Shown here: piece after piece, positions 1 to 8,744 of the stretch
Layout: every line of letters begins with the position of its first letter
How positions within the stretch are numbered: the first letter of the stretch is position 1
DNA from: Nesterenkonia sp. PF2B19
GTDB taxonomy: Bacteria; Actinomycetota; Actinomycetes; Actinomycetales; Micrococcaceae
Reading direction: 5' to 3'
DNA length: 45,297 bases
Assembly (NCBI RefSeq): GCF_001758425.2
Contig: NZ_MDSS02000028.1
Span: 1 to 45,297 of the forward strand
Notes under the pieces: generated by a model
Database searches by the model: none
What the model was told of the DNA's origin: nothing
Seen by the model: only the letters and a program-made list of their open reading frames with translations
Made by a program: the position numbers and the translations under genes

Positions 1-658
1 GTACCCATCGATCCGCCCGGGCACGGTCGCAGTCGGCCTGGTATTGGGCGGGGTCCAGGGTGGCGGTGTAGCGACGCAGCCAGGCCCGCAGCTCACCGAG
101 AGTCATTCTCGCTGCCGCTGCGGCGGCCGCAGCATCGAAGGCCTCACAGTGCGCAGCCCGGATCAGGGTGGTGGCGGTGGTGGTGATCGCGCGCAGTCGG
201 GCGGTGTCGATGATCCCGGCCAGATAGATCTTCCAAGTGACCGGCAGGGTGGTCCGGGCGGTGCGGGCGGCGGTCAGCATCCCGGAGGCGACCTGTTCGC
301 TGACTCCGAGGATGTGGGCGGTGTCACCGGTGGCGGCCTCCCGCAGGGCGCGGCGGGTGTGATGGTCAACTCCGGCGGCGTCAGCTTCTCGGGCTCTGCG
401 GTCTTGGTAGTCCAGCAGTCCGGTCAGCGCTTGGGCTTCGGTCTGTCGGGTGGTGATGATCAGTGCTCGGGCGTGGGAGAGTTCTGGTTCTTGGGCCAGG
501 TGCGCGGCCCGGGCGGGCCAGAACACGGAGCCAGCATCACCAGAACCAGCAGCAGCGTGATCGGCACGAAAGTCGTCGCCGTGCTGGCTGTGCTGGCTGT
601 GCTGGCCGTGCTGGTCTGGGTGCTGGTTCACCCCGTCCTGGTCCTCCATGTCTCCCAC
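1..658 (-). CDS. DUF222 / HNH-endonuclease-type protein, N-terminal part (cut by window edge)
   Basis: The minus-strand frame is open from a GTG at 658 to position 1, giving 219 residues with no stop, so the gene continues beyond the window. An AGGAGG at 667-672 lies 8 bases before the GTG, which is why GTG is preferred over the ATG at 649. The first 25 residues are rich in His, Gln and Ser. Then comes the helical pattern typical of DUF222 proteins of actinomycetes, including WKIYLAGIIDTARLRAI and a downstream LDPAQYQADCDRARADR segment. Such proteins usually carry a C-terminal HNH nuclease domain, which would lie outside this window, so nuclease function is inferred from the family only. They are often multicopy and their role is unknown. 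Confidence 0.75.
   Translation of the reverse strand, partial: MGDMEDQDGVNQHPDQHGQHSQHSQHGDDFRADHAAAGSGDAGSVFWPARAAHLAQEPELSHARALIITTRQTEAQALTGLLDYQDRRAREADAAGVDHHTRRALREAATGDTAHILGVSEQVASGMLTAARTARTTLPVTWKIYLAGIIDTARLRAITTTATTLIRAAHCEAFDAAAAAAAARMTLGELRAWLRRYTATLDPAQYQADCDRARADRWV
578..613. repeat. Four tandem 9-bp repeats inside the DUF222 gene
   Basis: Four consecutive copies of GCYGTGCTG encode a short (Gln-His-Gly/Ser) run near the N terminus of the DUF222 protein. A run of this kind can change copy number by slippage in 3-residue steps without breaking the frame. Confidence 0.7.
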
Positions 659-978
659 GCTATCCACCTCCTCTGACGCGTCCCGGAGCGGCTGAATCTG
701 ACCTCCAGATCGCGCCCCGCCTCGGCTGTGCCTCCGGCGCGTTCCGATCTCCTCCGGTGTGCTCCAGACCCTACGACCAGGCACTGACGCAGCCGGAAAT
801 GGCCACGTCCCCCCGCGCCGTCGTTCCCCGCCCTGCACAGCAGATGAACAGCTTCTGCGAATTGCGTGAATCTGGGAACAGTCTCCTGGGCCCGCGCGTT
901 CTGTACGGATGGAACCCGTGATCCCGCCGCACCGTGGCCCTCACCGCGGACGGCGGTTCCGACGAGAGGAGTTCACTG
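659..978. other. Intergenic region, no gene seen
   Basis: This 320-bp divergent gap between the DUF222 gene and the PfpI-like gene must hold promoters for both. No convincing -35/-10 pair, RNA gene or hairpin was recognised. The short open frames here lack start context and family resemblance. Confidence 0.5.
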
Positions 979-1557
979 ATGACCCACCACACCGAGTCAG
1001 TCGCCCCCGAGGGCATCTCGATCGACGGCAAGACCATCGCACTGCTGGTGACGGACGGCGTGGAGCTGCCGGAGCTCACGGAGCCGCTGGCGGCAATCCG
1101 TGGGGCGGGAGGTACCCCGAAGATCGTGTCTCCGAAGGAGAGCTCCCTTCAGGCTATGAAGGGAGACTGGGAGCACGCGGACCACTTCGATGTCGACCAT
1201 CAGCTCGGCACCGTCAGTGCCTCCGACTTCGACGCGCTGGTGCTGCCCGGCGGCACGCTCAATGCTGACTCCCTGCGCATCGATGAGAAGGCCCAGGAGT
1301 TCGTCTCCGGCTTCTTCAGCGAATCCAAGCCGGTGGCGGCGATCTGTCACGGTCCCTGGATCCTCACCGAGGTCGGCCAGGTTTCCGGCCGGCGGATGAC
1401 CAGCTACGCAGCGCTGCGTACAGACCTGAGCAATGCCGGGGCGCAGTGGGTGGACGAGGAGGTCGTCGTCGACGGCGGCGTGGTCACCTCCCGCACTCCG
1501 AAGGATCTCGACGCCTTCAACCGCGCCTTCCTGGAGCTCGTCGCGGCAAGGGCCTGA
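979..1557 (+). CDS. DJ-1/PfpI family protein (YhbO-like)
   Basis: A 192-residue protein of the DJ-1/PfpI superfamily, class I glutamine amidotransferase-like fold. The nucleophile elbow AICHGPW near residue 120 carries the conserved Cys and His, and ALVLPGG precedes it. Length matches PfpI/YhbO proteins (about 170-200). Members have been reported as proteases, chaperones, glyoxalases or deglycases, so a precise reaction is not assigned. The ATG at 979 is chosen over an in-frame upstream one at 934 because GAGAGGAG precedes it at good spacing. It lies 90 bp ahead of rhaM in the same direction, but the operator at 1605 falls between them, so it probably has its own promoter and may not belong to the rhamnose regulon. 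Confidence 0.88.
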   Translation: MTHHTESVAPEGISIDGKTIALLVTDGVELPELTEPLAAIRGAGGTPKIVSPKESSLQAMKGDWEHADHFDVDHQLGTVSASDFDALVLPGGTLNADSLRIDEKAQEFVSGFFSESKPVAAICHGPWILTEVGQVSGRRMTSYAALRTDLSNAGAQWVDEEVVVDGGVVTSRTPKDLDAFNRAFLELVAARA

Positions 1558-1604
1558 GTCTTTCAGGGGCCGCTCGTTCCGCCTCTGGAGTTTCCGCCTC
1601 AGAA

Positions 1605-1618
1605 GTGAAACGATTCAC
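1605..1618. promoter_or_regulatory. LacI-type operator upstream of rhaM
   Basis: GTGAAACGATTCAC is a near-perfect 14-bp inverted repeat with a central CG, the hallmark of LacI/GalR-family operators. It lies 30 bp before the rhaM start. Its core TGAAACGATT recurs at the rhaI promoter (3012-3025), which suggests one regulator for both. An adjacent perfect 8-bp palindrome TCACGTGA lies at 1620-1627. Confidence 0.7.
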
Positions 1619-1647
1619 GTCACGTGAAGCTCACCTGAGGAGGACCC

Positions 1648-2004
1648 ATGCGTCGCGTCTGTTTCCAGCTGCAGGTCAGGCCGGACCGGATCGAGGAGTA
1701 TACGGAGCGTCATGCCGCCGTCTGGCCAGAGATGCTGCGCGCGCTCAAGCGCTCCGGCTGGCACAACTACTCCCTGTTCCTGCGGGAGGACGGTCTGCTC
1801 ATCGGCTACGTCGAGGTGGAGTCTCTGGAGGCCGCTCAGGCGGCCATGGAGGCCGAAGAGGTCAATGCCCGGTGGCAGGCGGAGATGTCCGAGTTCTTCG
1901 TCGAGCTCGACGGAGCCCGTCCGGACACCGGATTCCTGGAGCTGAGGGAGGTCTTCCATCTGGAGGACCAGCTCACCGACGCCGACGACGACGGCGCCCG
2001 CTGA
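1648..2004 (+). CDS. rhaM: L-rhamnose mutarotase
   Basis: A 118-residue cytosolic protein of the RhaM (DUF718) family, which interconverts alpha and beta anomers of L-rhamnose so that the isomerase gets its preferred form. Family features visible are the N-terminal RVCFQLQVRPDRIEEYTERH with the conserved His in HAAVWPEM, and the SGWHNYSLFL segment. Length is slightly above the usual 104-110 because of an acidic C-terminal tail. The start is supported by GAGGAGGA just upstream. The LacI-type operator at 1605-1618 directly precedes the gene. It is separated from rhaI by about 1 kb of gene remnants. Confidence 0.92.
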   Translation: MRRVCFQLQVRPDRIEEYTERHAAVWPEMLRALKRSGWHNYSLFLREDGLLIGYVEVESLEAAQAAMEAEEVNARWQAEMSEFFVELDGARPDTGFLELREVFHLEDQLTDADDDGAR

Positions 2005-2035
2005 CGCCGCCGCCGAAGGGCAGGGGTGCTCGTGC

Positions 2036-2580
2036 TCACTCGCCGACGGCGGCCCGTGCTTCCGTCAGCCACTGTTCCGCCGCGTCCTCCGGTGAGGCGC
2101 CGTGGTGCAGCAGCTGGTCGATGACCCGCGGGGTGATGTCCTCGATCGCCGTGGAGCCGGCCGGGCCGATCCAGCGGGGAGCAGGGTCACGCTCCGCGAC
2201 CTCCTCCACATAGTCCACCTCGGCCTGCTGGTTCTCGTCCAGGGAGCCTCGAGGGTCTCGCGCATGGCGGGACTGTCCGGGACTCCGCGTTCCAGTCCCA
2301 GGATCTCCACGGCCTGCTCGGAGTTGACCAGGAAGTCGACGAGCTGCGCTGCGGCGTCGGGGTCCGGGGTGTCGGCGGCGATCGCATAGAACTGTGAGGA
2401 CTGCTGCCAGACGCCGGGGGTCGACGACTCACCGGGCAGCGGCCACAGCTCGAGGTCCTCGCCCACGGACTGGGAGAACGTGGAGAGGAAATTGCTCCAG
2501 TCGATGGTCATCGCGACCTGGCCGGTGGCCAGCAGCGTCTCCTCCGGGGCCGCGCCCTCCTGGGAGATCCGGCGGCTCAC
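2036..2580 (-). pseudogene. C-terminal remnant of a sugar ABC transporter substrate-binding protein
   Basis: Minus-strand frames encode the C-terminal part of a family-1 sugar-binding protein: ATGQVAMTIDWSNFL, then LWPLPGE, and DAAAQLVDFLVNSEQAVEILG, the usual ending of such lipoproteins. The N-terminal half, signal peptide and lipobox are absent; homology stops near 2580, where the opposite-strand remnant begins. A one-base loss near 2247 moves the last part (ENQQAEVDYVEEVAE to the stop at 2036) into another frame. So the gene is both truncated and frameshifted. Given the location it was probably the binding protein of a rhamnose or rhamnoside importer (inference). The rest of that transporter is not in the window. 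Confidence 0.72.
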
Positions 2581-2974
2581 CGAGTGGGAGAGGCGGTGGG
2601 ACTTCGGCGGTCACGGGACGCTCGACTTCGAGGTCGAGGTGTTCGGCTCGGAGGCCCAGCCGGATGGTCGCGTGCGCGTCGACCTCCGGGCCTTCGGAGA
2701 GCGACGCAGCATCGTCATGGATCAGGAGCTGCGAGCTCTGGGGGAGGGGCCCACGTCCCCCTGGCCGGACGGGCTCGACGTGGTGCGCGGCGACTTCCCG
2801 GGGCTGCAGGTGAATATGCTGCACGGCCGGGGAGTCGGCTCCGGCGGAGGGCGGTACGTGCTGCGCTGGGAAAGCCTGCCGGAGAACCGGGACCGGCCCT
2901 ATGCGGATCACCCGCAGGGCGGACCGTTGGAGGTGGTGCGCCTGCCTGAGGTGCAGGACGGGCCCGCCGGTTGA
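2570..2974 (+). pseudogene. C-terminal remnant of a BNR_4-like beta-propeller protein
   Basis: The plus-strand frame from about 2570 to the TGA at 2974 encodes some 135 residues with a beta-rich pattern and the ending YVLRWESLPENRDRP, which I recall as typical of the last blade of BNR_4 (PF15892) proteins. That family includes lyases and hydrolases acting on rhamnose-containing glycans such as ulvan or rhamnosyl-glucuronate. No start codon or ribosome site exists at the left border, where the frame runs into the antisense binding-protein remnant. A truncated glycan-degrading enzyme would fit the rhamnose locus, but the family call rests on motif memory and is tentative. Confidence 0.45.
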
Positions 2975-3000
2975 CACGCCTGTGACCATCATCATACGAT
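2971..3000 (+). promoter_or_regulatory. Sigma-70-type promoter of the rhaI operon
   Basis: TTGACA (2971-2976) and TACGAT (2995-3000) are separated by 18 bp, giving the best promoter match in the window. Transcription would start near 3007, inside or just before the operator at 3012-3025, and rhaI begins at 3046. Confidence 0.7.
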
Positions 3001-3011
3001 GCTCGCAGGTT

Positions 3012-3025
3012 TTGAAACGATTTAC
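3012..3025. promoter_or_regulatory. LacI-type operator at the rhaI promoter
   Basis: TTGAAACGATTTAC shares 11 of 14 positions with the operator before rhaM, including the core TGAAACGATT. It lies about 12 bp after the -10 hexamer, where a bound repressor would block initiation. Confidence 0.68.
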
Positions 3026-3045
3026 TACCGGCAGGACTGAGGACC

Positions 3046-4212
3046 ATGACGACATTCGCAGAGATCGCTCCGCAGCTGGAGGGCCAGGCGATCGAGGTGC
3101 CCTCCTGGGCCTACGGCAACTCCGGGACGCGGTTCAAGGTCTTCGGCACGGCCGGCACCCCGCGCACGGTGGAGGAGAAGATCGCCGACGCCGCCACGGT
3201 GAACCGCTTCACCGGTCTGGCGCCGAAGGTCGCGCTGCACATTCCGTGGGACCTGGTGGACGACTTCGCCGCGCTGCGCCGCTATGCCGAGGACCTGGGC
3301 GTGGAGCTGGGCACCATCAACTCCAACACCTTCCAGGACGACGACTACAAGTTCGGCGGTCTGACCCACCACGACCCCGCCATCCGGCAGAAGGCGATCG
3401 ACCACCACCTGCAGTGCCTCGAGGTCATGAACGCCACCGGATCGCGGGATCTGAAGATCTGGCTGGCCGACGGTTCCAATTATCCGGGACAGGCGGACAT
3501 CCGCGGTCGCCAGGACCGGCTGGCCGAGTCCCTGCAGACCATCTATGCCCAGCTCAGCGGCGACCAGCGCCTGGTGCTGGAGTACAAGTTCTTCGAGCCG
3601 GCGTTCTACCACACCGACGTCCCGGACTGGGGCACTGCACTGGCGCACGTGCAGGCCCTCGGGGACAACGCCACCGTCTGCCTGGACACCGGGCATCACG
3701 CCCCGGGCACCAACATCGAGTTCATCGTCGCCCAGCTGCTGCGGCTCGGGAAGCTCGGCGCCTTCGACTTCAACTCCCGGTTCTACGCCGACGACGACCT
3801 GATCGTCGGCGCGGCCGACCCCTTCCAGCTCTTCCGCATCCTCTTCGAGGTCATCCGCGGCGGCGGCTACGGCCCGGGCTCCGAGGTCGCCTTCATGCTG
3901 GACCAGTGCCACAACGTGGAGAAGAAGATCCCGGGCCAGATCCGCAGCGTGCTCAACGTCCAGGAGATGACGGCCCGCGCACTGCTGGTGGACCGTGAGG
4001 TGCTCGGGCAGGCTCAGCAGGCCGGAGACGTGCTGGGCGCCCACGAGGTCTTCATGGACGCCTTCTACACCGACGTCCGCGCTGACCTCGCCGCCTGGCG
4101 GGAGTCCCGCGGGCTGCCGGCGAACCCGATGCGAGCCTACGCCGAGTCCGGCCACCAGGAGCAGATCGAGGCCGAGCGCGTCGGCGGCACCCAGGTGGGC
4201 TGGGGCGCCTGA
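3046..4212 (+). CDS. rhaI: L-rhamnose isomerase (RhaI type)
   Basis: A 388-residue TIM-barrel sugar isomerase that converts L-rhamnose to L-rhamnulose, the first committed step of the phosphorylative pathway. It is of the RhaI type found in Pseudomonas and Gram-positive bacteria rather than the RhaA type. Visible family segments are VPSWAYGNSGTRFKVF near the N terminus, HIPWDLVDD, LEYKFFEPAFYHTDVPDWG with the metal-binding Glu, CLDTGHHAPGTNIE with a metal-binding Asp/His cluster, and FDFNSRFYADDDL. Length is as expected and the frame is intact. It is the first gene of a run in which the next gene starts inside its stop codon (ATG at 4212). Expression is probably controlled by the promoter and operator at 2971-3025. 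Confidence 0.95.
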   Translation: MTTFAEIAPQLEGQAIEVPSWAYGNSGTRFKVFGTAGTPRTVEEKIADAATVNRFTGLAPKVALHIPWDLVDDFAALRRYAEDLGVELGTINSNTFQDDDYKFGGLTHHDPAIRQKAIDHHLQCLEVMNATGSRDLKIWLADGSNYPGQADIRGRQDRLAESLQTIYAQLSGDQRLVLEYKFFEPAFYHTDVPDWGTALAHVQALGDNATVCLDTGHHAPGTNIEFIVAQLLRLGKLGAFDFNSRFYADDDLIVGAADPFQLFRILFEVIRGGGYGPGSEVAFMLDQCHNVEKKIPGQIRSVLNVQEMTARALLVDREVLGQAQQAGDVLGAHEVFMDAFYTDVRADLAAWRESRGLPANPMRAYAESGHQEQIEAERVGGTQVGWGA

Positions 4213-5149
4213 TGCGCGCCGCCGTCGGGGCTCTGGACGCCGTCGAGGCGCAGGACCACACGCTGGCCGGCCCGCACGGGTCGCTGCCGGTGCGTCTCTA
4301 CCGCAGGCAGCCCCCTGCGGCGGCGCAGCCGGGACCGGCGCTGGTGTGGGCCCACGGCGGCGGCTTCGCCTACGGCGACCTGGAGATGGCCGAGGCCGAC
4401 TGGGTGGCCCGATCCCTGGCCGCCCGCGGGATTCCCGTCGTCTCCGTCGACTACCGGCTGGCTCCGCCGTTCGAGGCTCTCGACGCCGCTGACCTGCACC
4501 AGGGCGAGCCCGAGACTGGAGTGCGCTTCCCTGTGCCGGGGGAGGAGCTGGCGGCGGCCTTCGACTGGACCGCGCGCAGGCCGTCGAGATCGGGGCGGAC
4601 CCGGAGCGGATCAGCCTCGGTGGAGCGAGCGCCGGCGCGAACCTGGCCGCCGGCGCGTGCTGACCCGCCTGGCCCGGACCACGGGCGACGACGACGAGCA
4701 CCCCGCCCGGCCGCTGCCGGCCCATCTGCTCCTCGCCTACCCCACCCTGCACGCCGTCCAGCCACCTACGCCTGCGGATCTCCGCGCGCTCCTCGACGCC
4801 GATCCGGAGGCCGACCGCTTCGGCCCCGAGCCGGTGCGCCGCATGTACGAGAACTACCTGGCCGCCGGCCGAGGACGCCCCCGTGGCCGCCGTGCCCGGG
4901 ACCGCCGACGTCGGCCAGCTGGCCGGGCACCCGCCGACCACCCTCGCCACCGGCGAGGTCGACGAGCTGCGCGTCTCCGCCGAGACCTACGCGGAGTCCC
5001 TGCGGCAGGCCGGCGTCGACGTGGACCTCCGGATGGTGCCCGGCGTCCGGCACGGCCATCTCAACCGGCCCCACGAAGGGCCAGCGGCCGCACAGGCGGC
5101 GCAGCAGACCATCGAGCAGTTCGCCGCGCGGCTGCTCCGCACGCCCTGA
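4212..5149 (+). pseudogene. Alpha/beta hydrolase (HSL/acetyl-esterase-like), frameshifted as read
   Basis: After joining frames this is about 312 residues, a normal length for hormone-sensitive-lipase-type esterases. The first frame holds the oxyanion-hole motif HGGGFAYGD and VVSVDYRLAPPF. A second frame holds the nucleophile elbow GGASAG (4610-4630). A third holds HLLLAYPTLHAVQPP. The last holds an acid/His region ending GVRHGHLNRP. Breaks lie near 4576, 4656 and 4868: two look like one-base losses and one like a gain. All catalytic motifs survive, which is more like sequencing indels than old decay. It is translationally coupled to rhaI by a TGATG overlap and precedes rhaD. A role in removing acyl groups from rhamnosides is inferred from context only. 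Confidence 0.75.
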
Positions 5150-5179
5150 GACCCTGACTCACCCACAGAAGGATCACTC

Positions 5180-7214
5180 ATGACGAACCCCACCGTCGCT
5201 GACCTCATCACCCGGTCCAACCGGCTCGGAGCCGACCCGAAGAACACCAACTACGCCGGCGGCAACACCTCCGCCAAGGGCGTCGACGTCGACCCTGTCA
5301 CTGGGGAGGAGGTCGAGCTGCTCTGGGTCAAGGGCTCCGGCGGCGACCTCGGCACCCTGAAGGAGTCCGGCCTGGCCACCCTGCGCCTGGACCGCATGCG
5401 CGCCATGGTGGGCACCTACCCGGGCGTGGAACGCGAAGATGAGATGGTCGCCGCCTTCGACTACTGCCTGCACGGCAAGGGCGGGGCCGCGCCGTCGATC
5501 GACACCGCCATGCACGGGCTGGTGGACGCCGCCCATGTGGACCACCTGCACCCGGACTCGGGCATCGCGATCGCCACCGCCGCCGACGGCGAGGAGCTGA
5601 CCCGCACCATCTTCGGGGACAAGGTCGTCTGGGTGCCGTGGCGCCGTCCCGGGTTCCAGCTGGGCCTCGACATCGCCGAGATCAAGGAGAAGAACCCGCA
5701 GGCGATCGGCTGCATCCTGGGCGGCCACGGCATCACCGCCTGGGGCGACACCTCCGAGGAGTCCGAGCAGAACTCCCTGTGGATCATCGACACCGCCGCC
5801 GCCTATATCGAGAAGCACTCCCGGCCGGAGCCCTTCGGCCCGGCGCTGGACGGCTACGGCGCCCTGCCCGCGGATCAGCGCCGCGCCAAGCCGCCGCGCT
5901 GATGCCCACCATCCGCGCCATCGCCAGTGCGGACAAGCCGCAGGTCGGCCACTTCTCCGATGACGACGTCGTCCTGGACTTCCTCTCCCACGCCGAGCAC
6001 CCGCGACTCGCGGAGCTGGGCACCTCGTGCCCGGACCACTTCCTGCGCACCAAGGTCAAGCCGCTGGTGCTGGACCTGCCCGCAGACGCCGCCGTCGATG
6101 ACGCCAAGGCCCGTCTGCTGGAGCTGCACGAGGCCTACCGGAAGGACTACCAGGCCTACTACGACCGTCACGCCGACGCGGACAGCCCCGCGATCCGCGG
6201 CGCCGACCCGGCGATCATCCTCATCCCCGGGGTGGGCATGTTCTCCTTCGGCAAGGACAAGCAGACCGCCCGGGTGGCCGGCGAGTTCTACCTCAACGCC
6301 ATCAACGTGATGCGCGGCGCCGAAGGGCTGTCCCGCTACGCGCCCATCGACGAGCGGGAGAAGTTCCGCATCGAGTACTGGGCGCTGGAGGAGGCCAAGC
6401 TGCAGTGCATGCCGAAGCCCAAGCCGCTGGCCACCCGCATCGCGCTGGTGACCGGGGCCGCCTCCGGCATCGGCAAGGCCATCGCCACCCGTCTGGCGGC
6501 TGAAGGCGCCGTCGTCGCCATCGCAGACCTGGATCTGGAGAAGGCCCAGGCGGTCGCCGCCGAGCTGGGCGGCCCGGACAAGGCCATCGGCGTCGCCGCC
6601 GACGTCTCCGACGAGGCCGCCGTGCAGGCCGCCGTCGATGAGACCCTGCTGGCGTTCGGAGGCTGGACATCGTGGTCAACAACGCCGGCCTCTCGCTGAG
6701 CAAGTCCCTGCTGGAGACCACCGCCAAGGACTGGGATCTGCAGCACAACGTGATGGCCAAGGGCTCCTTCCTGGTGTCCAAGACGGCGGCGAAGGCGCTC
6801 ATCGACCAGGGCCTGGGCGGAGACATCCTCTACATCTCCTCGAAGAACTCCGTGTTCGCCGGCCCGAACAACATCGCCTACTCCGCCACCAAGGCCGACC
6901 AGGCCCACCAGGTGCGGCTGCTGGCCGCCGAGCTGGGAGAGCACCAGATCCGCGTCAACGGCATCAACCCCGACGGCGTGGTGCAGGGCTCCGGCATCTT
7001 CTCCTCCGGCTGGGGCGCCAACCGAGCCAAGACCTACGGCATCGAGGAGAAGGACCTGGGCAGGTTCTACGCCCAGCGCACCATCCTCAAGCGCGAGGTG
7101 CTGCCGGAGAACGTCGCCAACGCGGCCTTCGCCCTGGTCAGCTCGGACCTGTCCCACACCACCGGGCTGCACGTGCCGGTCGACGCCGGCGTCGCCGCCG
7201 CCTTCCTGCGCTGA
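5180..7214 (+). pseudogene. rhaD: Bifunctional rhamnulose-1-phosphate aldolase / alcohol dehydrogenase, frameshifted as read
   Basis: With two one-base corrections (near 5890 and 6662) this reads as 678 residues, the normal size of the RhaD aldolase-SDR fusion. The class II aldolase half (to about residue 420) shows NYAGGNTSAKG, VDHLHPDSGIAIA with metal-binding His residues, GGHGITAWGD and GTSCPDHFLRTKV. The short-chain dehydrogenase half shows TGAASGIGKAIA for NAD binding, VVNNAG, and the catalytic ISSKNS and YSATK. The enzyme cleaves rhamnulose-1-phosphate to dihydroxyacetone phosphate and lactaldehyde, and the second domain oxidises or reduces lactaldehyde. The start at 5180 follows AGAAGGATCACTC. 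The neighbouring lldD/lldP lactate genes could take up the C3 product after oxidation (inference). Confidence 0.85.
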
Positions 7215-7242
7215 GCCGCAGCCCGAGCGAGAGGCAGACTCG

Positions 7243-8714
7243 ATGAGCACGACGACGCAGCCGACCACCCAGCATGCGGCCGTGGACCTCGGCGCCTCCA
7301 GCGGGCGCGTGGTCCTGGGTCAGGTGGGTCCGGACACGCTGCAGCTGACGGAGGTGTCCCGCTTCTCCAACGGGCCGGTGCACCTGCCCGACGGGCTGCG
7401 GTGGGACCTCATCGGCCTGTTCGACCACGCCCTGACGGGGCTGGGCGAGGCGGTCCGTGTCGCCGACGACGACGGCGGCCTCGCCTCGGTGGGCATCGAC
7501 TCCTGGGCGGTGGACTACGGTCTGCTGGCCCGCGCGGCGGCGACGGCGGCCTGGCCCTGCTGGGCGCCCCGTTCCACTACCGGGACGAGCGCACCGCCGC
7601 CGGTGTGGAGGCGGTGCACCGACGGGTCCCCTTCGCCGAGCTGTACCGGCGCAACGGTCTGCAGTTCCTCCCGTTCAACACCCTCTACCAGCTGGCCGCC
7701 GACGAGCTGCTGGCCGGGCCGGCGGGGGCGGCCGTGGAGCGCGCCCTGCTGGTGCCCGACCTGCTGGGCCAGTGGCTCACCGGCGAGGCGACGGCGGAGG
7801 CCACCAACGCCTCCACCACCGGGCTGGTCAACGTGGACACCCAGGACTGGGACCATGAGCTGATCACGACACTCGGGCTGCCGGCCGGGCTGTTCCCGGA
7901 CATCGCCGCACCCGGCACCACGCTGGGGGAGACTCGTGACCAGCTGGCCCCGTTCCTGGGCGGACAGCGGCTGCCGGTGACCCTGGTGGGGTCCCATGAC
8001 ACCGCCAGCGCGATCGTCGGCACCCCGCTGTCCTCCCCGCACGCCGCCTACATCTCCTGCGGCACCTGGGGGCTGGTGGGGCTCGAGCTGGATCAGGCCG
8101 TGGTCACCGAGGCCAGCCGGGAGGCGAACTTCACCAATGAGGGCGGCGTGGACGGCCGCTTCCGCTTCCTCACCAACGTGATGGGCACCTGGCTGCTCTC
8201 TGAGACCCTGCGCACCTGGGAGCGTCAGACCGGCCGGGCCCAGGACCTGGGGGCGCTGCTGGAGGCCGCGGAACAGGTGCCCGCCGCCGACGTCGTGATC
8301 ATCGACGTCCAGGACGAACGCTTCGTCGCCCCCGGCGACATGCCCGCCCGGATCGCGGACTGGTGCACCGAGCACGACCAGCCGACCCCCGGCTCCGAGC
8401 CCGCCCTGGTGCGCTGCATCGTGGAGTCCATCGCCGCAGGCTTCGCCCGCGCCCTCGACGACGCCGCCCGGCTGGCCGAGAGGAGGGTCGACGTCGTGCA
8501 CGTGGTCGGCGGAGGGTCGCTGAACGCCCTGCTGTGCCAGGCCACGGCGGACCGCAGCGGTCTCGACGTCGTCGCCGGCCCGGTGGAGGCCACCGCCATC
8601 GGCAACCTGCTCATCCAGGCGCGCACCGCCGGGACGCTCAGCGGCGAGCTGGAGGACCTGCGCGAGCTGATCACCCGCAGCCACTCGCCGACGAGGTACC
8701 GGCCGCAGGCCTGA
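7243..8714 (+). pseudogene. rhaB: Rhamnulokinase, frameshifted as read
   Basis: An FGGY-family kinase that phosphorylates L-rhamnulose at O-1 with ATP. The first frame (from ATG 7243, with GAGCGAGAGG upstream) has AVDLGASSGRVVLG, the actin-fold phosphate-1 motif, and VGIDSWAVDYGLL. After a one-base loss in the GC run near 7536 it continues in another frame with FHYRDERT, FLPFNTLYQL, GSHDTASAIVGTP, YISCGTWGLVG and VVHVVGGGSLNALLCQATAD (adenosine motif). Corrected length is 490 residues, normal for RhaB. All conserved motifs are present, so the only defect is the single frameshift. It is the last gene of the rhamnose run and converges on the lactate regulator gene. Confidence 0.85.
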
Positions 8715-8744
8715 CCCTCGGCGGCCCGGCGTGCCGGAGAGGGA

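Noticed and set aside
578-613. Short tandem repeats considered as a CRISPR-like or regulatory array
   Set aside because: The units are 9 bp, contiguous and in frame inside a coding region; there are no spacers.
44-676. A 210-codon plus-strand frame, Gly/Val-rich
   Set aside because: It is the mirror of the DUF222 gene on the minus strand, has no ribosome site and has a low-complexity composition typical of antisense frames in GC-rich DNA.
3025-4950. A 641-codon minus-strand open frame
   Set aside because: It is antisense to rhaI and the hydrolase; no family pattern or ribosome site.
8726-8737. CCGGCGTGCCGG between rhaB and the lactate regulator as a terminator
   Set aside because: The stem is only 3-5 bp with a tiny loop and no T tract; not strong enough to report.
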